From positions 1 through 9,212 of the forward strand of contig JAQGPE010000243.1 in assembly GCA_028293225.1 (NCBI GenBank): a stretch of 9,212 nucleotides of DNA, in the 5' to 3' direction. The translations under genes and the position numbers were made by a program. The notes under the pieces are model-generated. The model was not told where the DNA came from. It saw nothing but the letters and a program-made list of their open reading frames with translations, and did no database searches. Positions 1 through 6,800 of this stretch are shown here, piece after piece. This DNA comes from Akkermansiaceae bacterium (GTDB taxonomy: Bacteria > Verrucomicrobiota > Verrucomicrobiia > Verrucomicrobiales > Akkermansiaceae). How positions within the stretch are numbered: position 1 is the first letter of the stretch; every line of letters begins with the position of its first letter.

Positions 1-374
1 CGCTGCCGTACCTCGGCGCGGTGAAGGTGGACGACCCCATCTACCAGGCCACCCGCAAGTTCCTGCTTTCGAAGAGCAACCCCTACTACTGCGTCGGCAC
101 CGCCGCCAGCGGCATGGGCGGTCCGCACGTCGGCGTCGACATGATCTGGCCGCTCGGCCTCATCATGGAAGGCCTGACCGCCACCGACGACTCCGAGATC
201 AAGAAGTGCCTGGACTTCCTCCAGAAAAACCATGCCGGCACCGGCTTCATCCACGAAGCCTTCCACAAGGACGACGCGAAGAAGTTCACCCGCTCCTGGT
301 TCGCCTGGGCCAACACCATCTTCGGTGAACTGGTCCTGAAGACCTACCACGAGCGCCCGGCCCTGCTGGGCTGA
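1..374 (+). CDS. GH125 exo-alpha-1,6-mannosidase, C-terminal part (partial at 5' end)
   Basis: This is the 3' end of a gene that begins before the window; the frame is open from base 3 (Leu-Pro-Tyr-Leu-Gly...) to the TGA at 372-374, so the GTG at 21 is an internal Val rather than a start. The visible 123 residues match the C-terminal part of glycoside hydrolase family 125, metal-independent exo-acting alpha-1,6-mannosidases with an (alpha/alpha)6 barrel. Recognisable family blocks are DDPIYQATRKFLLS followed by NPYY, then GGPHVGVDMIWPLGLIM, then HAGTGFIHEAFHKDD and FTRSWFAWANTIFGEL. The Glu in the HEAF block lies where the family's C-terminal catalytic carboxylate is expected; I place it by motif memory, not by alignment. 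The enzyme removes terminal mannose from alpha-mannan or N-glycan-type chains. Whether it has a signal peptide cannot be seen. It converges on the metallopeptidase gene, with a shared terminator-like hairpin between them. Confidence 0.9.
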   Translation, partial: LPYLGAVKVDDPIYQATRKFLLSKSNPYYCVGTAASGMGGPHVGVDMIWPLGLIMEGLTATDDSEIKKCLDFLQKNHAGTGFIHEAFHKDDAKKFTRSWFAWANTIFGELVLKTYHERPALLG

Positions 375-412
375 TCGATCGTTCCCGAACGCATCTCAGC
401 GCTTTCAAGGAA

Positions 413-444
413 ACGGCCGTCTCCCCTCCCGGGAAGACGGCCGT
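413..444. terminator. Hairpin between convergent genes, probable bidirectional terminator
   Basis: ACGGCCGTCT at 413-422 is an exact inverted copy of AGACGGCCGT at 435-444, giving a 10-bp GC-rich stem with a 12-base loop. It sits 38 bases after the stop of the + strand mannosidase gene and 24 bases beyond the stop of the minus-strand peptidase gene, the expected place for a shared terminator. The following T-tract is weak on both strands: the + strand continues CTTGTC and the minus strand continues TTCCTT. Termination efficiency is therefore uncertain, although the stem itself is clear. Confidence 0.75.
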
Positions 445-468
445 CTTGTCAATTGGTTCAGCCGGATC

Positions 469-3438
469 TCAGTTCGGATCGATGAACCGCCACTGTTGAT
501 CCTGCGTGCCGCTGTAGGTGCCCAGCTGCGTCGCCGTGCCGTCCACGTACTGATTGTCGGCGCCGGGCACGTCCAGGGCGCGGGCGGTGGTGAACTGCGG
601 GGTGAAGCGCAGCCAGTTGCCGTCGATCCGGCTGAAGGCCCAGTGCTGGGCGGCGCTGTCATTCCATGTCCACTGGCGGATCAGCGCGCCGTCCGTGTCG
701 GAGGCGTTCGCCACCTCCAGGGCCAGCCCGGTGGCGCTGGTCGGGGTGATCCGCAGGTAGCCGCCGGTCGCCGCGCTCAGCGTCCACTTCTGATTGCTGC
801 CGGTGTTCCACTGGTTGAGCTTGATCGCCGCGCCGGACGCGGTGCTGGCGGTGTAGACGTCCAGCACCTGGCCCTGCGCGTGCCGCGGCGTGATACGGTA
901 AGTCCCGTAGGTCATGCTCATCAGCTCCGGATACCACTCCTGAGAGGGGCCGCCGTTGAAACCCCATTGGTGGACGTCATTCGCCGAGCCGGAGTCCATG
1001 TCGAGAAGCTTGCCCTCCGTGCCCTTGCGGGCAAAGAGCATGTAGCCGCTCGGGTTCAGGGTGCCGTACCACTTCTGCGCGTCGGAGCCGTTGCCGGTGT
1101 GCTGGACAATGTCGGCTCCATCCGTGTTCAGCGCACCGTAGACGTCCAGCCACTTGTCAGTGCCCTTGTGGTTCATGCTGTACGTACCGTCGGCATTCCG
1201 CCAGATCACCCACTGCTGGCCATCGGTCACGACCGCTGATTCCATGGTCACGGGCAGCGCGTTGGTGTTGCTGTTCCCCGGCACGGCCAGATACAAGCCG
1301 GTCTGGCGGTTCTTCAGGCGATACACGCCGCCGCTCACCAGCGGCCGGTAGGCGCCGGTGTTGCGCGGGCCGAAGGTGATTTGCACATCGGCATAGTGGT
1401 TCGGGTTGGTCCCGCCCACGGCCACCGTGCGGATCGTCAGGTCGGCGGCGGCATCGTACCAGCTCTGGCCGTTCGCCAGCGGGGCATTGTCACGGTTGTC
1501 GTCGCCGGGGTTGTTGATGTCCAGCAGGTGCGTGTCGGAGTAGCGCCACGAGGACACCGCGTAGACCTGCACGCCGTTGTTGAAGTTCGTCTGCGCCACC
1601 GGATCGCCATGGATGGAGATCCAGTAGCTGAACTCCTGGTCGCGGCCGATCTTCAGCGCCAGGGTCCGGTTCAGAGCCGTCGCGCCATCGTGCTGATACA
1701 CGCGGTAGGTGCCGTTGGCCGTCACGCTCTGCACGGCATCGTCCGGCAGCCAGCTGCAGATGTTCTTATAGTAGGGGTTGAAGCTGTTGTACTGGTTCGC
1801 CCCATACGCATTGCCCATCGGGTCGGCGGCATCGCCATACTCGCGATGTTGCTTGGCGGTGGAAATCGGATTTCCATCCGTGGCGTACCACGAGTTCGCA
1901 TGCGGCAGCCAGAAGGTGTGGCCGTATTCATGCAGCGTCACCTCCACCTGGAAATAGCCGTTGAGGAAGATGTAGCCACCCCATGCCAGGCCGGCCGCCC
2001 CCGTGTTGTAGCTTTCGTGCGCTACGATCAGCTGCGCGTAGTTCGACAGGTTGTAGCCCGCGGCGACGGCGGCCGCCTTGGCGTCCGTGATCCAGCGGTT
2101 GCAGTCATACGCTGAGCCCAGCGGATTGCCGACGTAGTAGGTCTTCGGCTGCGGCAGGGTCATCAGGTTGGTGACATCCGCGGCATTCAGCCAGGTCTGG
2201 TTGTAGGAGATCCGCCGCATGCGCGTGTCGAATCCGCCGGCGCCGAAGAACATGTTGTTGAAGTCGGTCGGCGAGCCGTTCGCCGGGTAGGCTCCGTCGC
2301 TGGCCTGCACGCGCATGACCAGGATGTTCTTGCCGCCATGGGTGATGCTGCTCGGCGGCTTGCCGATGTAGCCGGCCGATCCCGCCGAGCCACTGTCGCC
2401 CAACGCCTGGGGCTTCGGCATGCACAGGGCATGCAGGCCCATCTCCGCGATGGTCTTTCCCGTCGGCTGGGCCTGCTTTTCACCGGCCACGATCGCCGCT
2501 TCCACATTGGTCACGTGGTCCGGTTCGCAGGTCTGGTAAATCTCCGGCCCCACCTGGAAGACGGTCTCGTTACCCTTTGGCACCGTCCCCGCGCCTGCGG
2601 TCGCCACGGTCTTGTTGGACACCGGACAGGCCTCGTTCACCACGGAGCCGGCCAGCTTCTCGCCCTCCTCCAGCATCCGCACCGGACTGTCGAGCACCGC
2701 CATTTTTCCGGCCACTGCGATCCCGTGCAGCGGGGCGTCCAGAGCATACGGCACATTCGTCAGGTCGCCGTAACGGTGGGCCTCGTAGAAGGTTCCGTCG
2801 ATCGCCGCCCGGTCGCTTGGCTCGATCGGGCCGCCGCCCGGCACGGCCATCGCGTTCATCACCGAGATGTCGCCATAGGCATCCACGCGGCGCTCCAGTT
2901 TTGCCTGCACCCCATCCGGCAGCTGCCCGCGCACCGCCAGCGGCAGCGCATTGGCCAGAGCGGTTCTCGGATCGCTCACGATCTGGGCCAGCAGAGCTTC
3001 ACGCCGGGCTTCCGCCAGCTTCACGCCCTCGTTCTCCAGCTTGCTGCGTTCACTCCCGGAGGCCGCCAGATAGCGGTCGGTCCAGGCGGAGAAGTCCGCC
3101 ATCGCCGGGGTCTTGTCATTCTTCCAGCCACTGCCGATCACTTCGCGCTCCGGCACCATCGCGGGCGCCAGCGGTCCGTTAGGATCGGCGGAAAGTGCGG
3201 ACACGGCGTTCATGCCGAGCTCCACGCGCCGCGCGATCAGCCCGGCTTCCGTCTCCGGTCCGTTGCTGGCGGTCTGCTCCCGCAGAACTGGCGGCGCATT
3301 TTCACCGGCCTTCAGCTTCGACTCCTTGTGATTCACCACCGTTAGCAGGGCGGTGGCAAGCAGGCAGGCGAGCCCCGCTCCGATCCAAATGGGGCGGCGG
3401 GAAGGAGTGCCGCGCCCGTCATCAGGGTCTTTGGTCAT
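469..3438 (-). CDS. Membrane-anchored M11/metzincin-like zinc metallopeptidase with two ricin-type lectin domains
   Basis: A 989-residue protein if started at the ATG at 3438. The N-terminus has a basic stretch and one hydrophobic segment (about residues 17-35), suggesting a signal anchor or uncleaved signal peptide. Residues about 40-400 form a poorly characterised region with a DPRTALANALPLAVR block that I recall, without a check, from other large verrucomicrobial surface proteins. The zinc site is HEYGHTFWLPH (His503, Glu504, His507, His513), followed by a Met-turn-like YGDAADPMG with Met541, resembling gametolysin-type M11 peptidases. The metzincin Gly between the second and third His is Trp510 here. 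Residues about 697-989 form two beta-trefoil ricin B-type domains with six QxW repeats (near 741, 787, 832, 882, 930 and 981), which usually bind carbohydrate. The open frame continues upstream to an ATG at 3579, and another ATG lies at 3477. I prefer 3438 because the anchor then lies close to the N-terminus, but no good ribosome-binding site decides it. Likely role: cutting glycosylated proteins outside the cytoplasm (inference). Confidence 0.85.
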   Translation of the reverse strand: MTKDPDDGRGTPSRRPIWIGAGLACLLATALLTVVNHKESKLKAGENAPPVLREQTASNGPETEAGLIARRVELGMNAVSALSADPNGPLAPAMVPEREVIGSGWKNDKTPAMADFSAWTDRYLAASGSERSKLENEGVKLAEARREALLAQIVSDPRTALANALPLAVRGQLPDGVQAKLERRVDAYGDISVMNAMAVPGGGPIEPSDRAAIDGTFYEAHRYGDLTNVPYALDAPLHGIAVAGKMAVLDSPVRMLEEGEKLAGSVVNEACPVSNKTVATAGAGTVPKGNETVFQVGPEIYQTCEPDHVTNVEAAIVAGEKQAQPTGKTIAEMGLHALCMPKPQALGDSGSAGSAGYIGKPPSSITHGGKNILVMRVQASDGAYPANGSPTDFNNMFFGAGGFDTRMRRISYNQTWLNAADVTNLMTLPQPKTYYVGNPLGSAYDCNRWITDAKAAAVAAGYNLSNYAQLIVAHESYNTGAAGLAWGGYIFLNGYFQVEVTLHEYGHTFWLPHANSWYATDGNPISTAKQHREYGDAADPMGNAYGANQYNSFNPYYKNICSWLPDDAVQSVTANGTYRVYQHDGATALNRTLALKIGRDQEFSYWISIHGDPVAQTNFNNGVQVYAVSSWRYSDTHLLDINNPGDDNRDNAPLANGQSWYDAAADLTIRTVAVGGTNPNHYADVQITFGPRNTGAYRPLVSGGVYRLKNRQTGLYLAVPGNSNTNALPVTMESAVVTDGQQWVIWRNADGTYSMNHKGTDKWLDVYGALNTDGADIVQHTGNGSDAQKWYGTLNPSGYMLFARKGTEGKLLDMDSGSANDVHQWGFNGGPSQEWYPELMSMTYGTYRITPRHAQGQVLDVYTASTASGAAIKLNQWNTGSNQKWTLSAATGGYLRITPTSATGLALEVANASDTDGALIRQWTWNDSAAQHWAFSRIDGNWLRFTPQFTTARALDVPGADNQYVDGTATQLGTYSGTQDQQWRFIDPN

Positions 3439-3475
3439 TGATTTGGTTTTTTGTAAGGGTTCGGACCGTTGCGCC

Positions 3476-3498
3476 ATCCGGCGTTTTCCCCGCCGGAT
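3476..3498 (-). promoter_or_regulatory. Perfect hairpin in the 5' leader of the metallopeptidase gene
   Basis: ATCCGGCG at 3476-3483 and CGCCGGAT at 3491-3498 are exact inverted copies with a 7-base loop, GGGAAAA when read on the minus strand. In the peptidase transcript this stem lies about 38-60 bases upstream of the preferred start at 3438. It also overlaps the alternative ATG at 3477-3475, which would be partly hidden in the stem. No U-run follows, so it is not a typical intrinsic terminator. It could affect translation or mRNA stability; this is inferred from position only. Confidence 0.5.
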
Positions 3499-3657
3499 CA
3501 CACATCTCCCATCATTCCATGGTCCCCGGAAATGATGTTGATCATCAGCAAGCTGTGGGCAACAGACGGCTCGATGCAATCAACCCATCGTTGTATCGGA
3601 GACATTGGAAAGATCACTCCCTTTCCATCCCGTGATGACGACATTCGATGGGGTAAC

Positions 3658-3745
3658 GGTGACATGAAGTACTAGAAACATCGTCAGCGTGTCTGCTTTT
3701 GCCACCCATGTGTCCGGTTTTGCCCCGGCTCTAACGGATGTCACC
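3658..3745. repeat. Spaced inverted repeat GGTGACAT/ATGTCACC
   Basis: GGTGACAT at 3658-3665 is matched by its exact reverse complement ATGTCACC at 3738-3745, with 72 bases between. Both arms are also entered by TAACGG on the + strand (TAACGGTGACAT and TAACGGATGTCA). They lie in the divergent promoter region, 97-184 bases before the start of the multidomain gene. They could be paired binding sites for a regulator, but 8-base arms at this spacing can arise by chance. Confidence 0.25.
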
Positions 3746-3830
3746 TTTTCCTGTCTCGTTTGAGCGATCCGTCCGCTCTGCGAATGAAACGCCCCTCTCA
3801 TGCCGTAGTGGTGGCTGGACCCAAAAACCC

Positions 3831-3834
3831 AGGA
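3831..3834 (+). promoter_or_regulatory. Shine-Dalgarno AGGA for the multidomain gene
   Basis: AGGA ends 7 bases before the ATG at 3842. Together with the signal peptide that begins directly at this ATG, it fixes the start of the large gene. The two lipoprotein genes downstream lack a comparably spaced site. Confidence 0.6.
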
Positions 3835-3841
3835 CCCGCTC

Positions 3842-6800
3842 ATGAACCCCCGCCTCATCCTTCTGGCGCTGCTCTCTTTCGCGCCCCTCAGCGCCGCACC
3901 CGTTTCTCTCTTCAATGGCAGGACTCTCACCGGCTGGGAGATGCCTGCGGGAGAGGAAAAGTGGTGGCGTGTGCAGGACGGGGCGATCACCGGCGGCCTG
4001 CCCGATCAGACCGTTCCGTCCAATCTCTTTCTGGCCACCGCACGCGAATATCGGAATTTCGACCTGCGCCTGAAGCTTCGCCTCGGGAAGGGCGAAGGCT
4101 TCATCAACTCCGGCATCCAGGTCCGTAGCATCCGCGAGCCGGGACAGTCGGCGATGAAGGGCTACCAGGTCGACGCCGGCATCGGTTACTGGGGCGACTT
4201 GTACGATGAACATCGTCGCGAGGCGAAGATCGCCGGAGCCGTGGATCAGCCCGCGATCGAGCGGGTGGTGAAGCCGTGGGAGTGGAATGAGTACCGCATC
4301 CTCTGTGAAGGCCGCCGCATCCGCTCCTGGATCAATGGCGTCCCGGCGCTCGACTATACCGAACGGGACAGCGCCATCCCACTGGATGGAAAGATCGCCG
4401 TGCAGGTCCACGCCGGCGGGAAATGCCAGGTGGAAATGAAGGACATCACCCTGGACGAACTCCCGGATACGCCCGGTGCGCCGTCCTGGCAGCAGCCTGC
4501 TCCTCCCGTCATCCCGGCGCCCGATCCGGCCAATGCCGTGGTGCTCGACCCTGCCCGGGAACTCGCGAGTTTTCACCTGCGCCCCGGCTTCGTCGCGGAG
4601 CTGGTCGCTTCGGAAGCCCAGGGCGTGGGCAAGCCGGTCACCATGGCCTGGGACGCCCGCGGCCGGATGTGGACCATGACCGCCTTCGAATATCCGCTGG
4701 ATGGCAACGAGAACCCCGCCGCAGCCGCTGCCCTCTACGAGCGCGGCGGCCGGGACAAGGCGTTGATCTTCGACGATCCCTCCGCGCCTCTGCCACTGAC
4801 GCCGCGACCTTTCGCCGAGGGCTTGGCCATCCCGCTCGGGTTGCTGCCCGATCTCGACGGCCAGGGGGCGCTGATCCACTACGGCTCCCAGATCCGCCAC
4901 TATGTGGATAGTAATGGGGACGGGAAAGCCGATCGCTACGAGGTCGTGCTGGACGGCTTCGGCACCCAGGACTCGCACCTCATGCCGCACCAGTTCGAGC
5001 GCGCCCCCGGCGGCTGGATTTATGTGGCGCAGGGCCTCTTCAATGCCTCGCAGGTTCGCCGTCCGGACGGCTTGCCGTTTCCGGATGGCTCGGCCACCAG
5101 GAATTTCGAAGCCTGCAAGCTTGCCCGTTTCCGCCCCGGCGGCAGCGATTTCGAAACTCTCACCGCCGGGCCTAACAACATCTGGGGTCTCTTTCAAAAC
5201 CGCAGCGGCGAGACCTGGCTGCAGGAGGCGAACGACCAGGGCATCCCGGTCGCCGAGTTCCTGCCGGGTACCCACTACACCACCGGCTCCCGCGACAAGC
5301 TGCGCAGTGACGCTCCGCAGATGCCGCCGTCTCTCACCGTGGACATGGGCGGCACCGGCCTCAGCGGACTGGCCCTTGCGGATGATCGCGGCAGCCGCTT
5401 CGCCACCAGCTATGGCGGAAATGAGGTGATCTACCTGGCCAATCCGATCACGAACCGCATTCAGGTCATCACCACGGATCGCGCCACCGATCGCCATCCG
5501 GAATACTTCAAGCGGGAAGATTTCCTGGTCTCCTCCGATCCCTGTTTCCGCCCGGTCTCAATCCACTTCGGACCCGACGGTTTTCTCTACATCGCCGACT
5601 GGTGCAACAAAATCATCTCGCACAATGAGGTGCCGAGAAATCACCCCGACCGTGACAAGACCCACGGCCGCATCTGGCGCATCCGTCCGGTCGATGCCCA
5701 GCCCGCGAAGCCGCTCGATCTCACTCGGCTCTCGCCTGAAGAATTGGCAGAACACCTCGACGACCCCAACTCCCGGATCGCCGCGATGGCCACCGGCCTC
5801 CTCGCTGCGACCAAGCCGGCAGCCGTGTTGAAGACCCTGGCGAAGACCGCCGCCAATCCGAACACCCCGGTGGAGGGCCGCGTCTCCGCTCTCTGGGCGA
5901 TCGAAGGCGCGGGCCTGCCCGGCCTCGAGCTGTTGGAAAATCTTGCGGGAGATCCGTCCGCCGCACTCCGCTACGAAGCCGTGCGCGCCGCAGGGGAGGG
6001 GAAGCTCGCGCCTGCTGATTTCGTGCGCCTTTTCTCCGGCTTCGCCCGCGATCCGAACTACCGCGTCCGCGCGGGCCTCGCCAATGCCGTCCGCGAGCAC
6101 CCCGCCGCCGATCCCGCGATGATGGCTCTCGTCGCCGGACTCGGCCGCGCCCCGCTCTCTGGCGCCGGGGTATGGGAAACCTATGACCGCGATTTCGAGC
6201 GCTGCCTGGCCCGCTGGGCGATGGAGCGGCATGGAGCCGCCACGGAGGAAATGCTGAAATCCGCCACCGCGCTCGATCCGGAGGCCCGCCTGCTGGCCAT
6301 CCAGGCATTGCCGGCGGAGCGTGCCGCAGCCCTGCTGGTGGGAGAACTTCCCGCGCTGCAGCGGTCGCTTACCGGCAGCGAGCTGGCCATCCTCGGTTCG
6401 CAGCTCGGGCAGCCCGCGGTTCTCGCCGGCTTCGAAGCGATCCTCAACGATCCGGCCAAGCGCAAGCCGGTGCTGGTGAATCTGATCCGCCTCGACCCCG
6501 CCCAGCTCGCCAATCCGGACTTGGCGAAACTCGTCGCAGCTTCCTGTCAGGCGCTCATCGCCAGCGACCCCGGCCCCGCCAATCGTTCGCTGGTTCTGGA
6601 AGTCGCCCGGCGCTTTCGCCTCTCCGCCCTGGAGCCGGTCGTCGCCGCGTGGGCGGAGCATGCTGCCACACCTGTTGAAGCCGCGTCCGCTCTTTCCGCT
6701 CTACGTGAAATGAAATCCGGCCGACTCGATCTTTTCGAAAAGCTGCTCGCCAGCCCGGACGAAGCCGTGCGCCGCGAAGCCCTCACCGCTCTCGCTGCGG

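Larger units (their letters stand above)
3439..3841. other. Divergent intergenic region, promoters not resolved
   Basis: About 400 bases separate the start of the minus-strand peptidase gene from the start of the + strand multidomain gene, so both promoters should lie here. If the peptidase actually starts at 3579, the region shrinks to about 260 bases. I looked for sigma70-like -35/-10 pairs in both directions and found none convincing. The best + strand candidate, TTGAGC near 3769 with AATGAA 17 bases on, is weak in its -10. The region is less GC-rich than the flanking genes and contains the hairpin at 3476-3498 and the spaced inverted repeat at 3658-3745, listed separately. No tRNA, small ORF with convincing features or mobile element is seen. 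Confidence 0.6.

Noticed and set aside
372..380. TGATCGATC after two stop codons (372 and 8557) and a CGATCGATCG palindrome near 8130
   Set aside because: Short GATC-rich words at a few places with no shared structure; chance is sufficient.
2338..3345. 335-codon open frame on the + strand
   Set aside because: Antisense to the peptidase gene, Arg/His-rich with no recognisable motif; typical shadow frame.
4907..4942. EF-hand-like calcium loop in the propeller, considered as a separate dockerin-type module
   Set aside because: A DxNGDGxxDxxE loop at this position is a usual feature of the PVC-type dehydrogenase domain, not a novel insertion.
3731..5497. 588-codon open frame on the minus strand
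   Set aside because: It lies antisense to the well-supported multidomain gene, its translation shows no recognisable domain or signal, and long antisense frames are common in GC-rich coding DNA.
5558..6661. 367-codon minus-strand open frame and several shorter ones under the HEAT region
   Set aside because: All are antisense to the large gene and mirror its codon periodicity; no start context or domain supports them.
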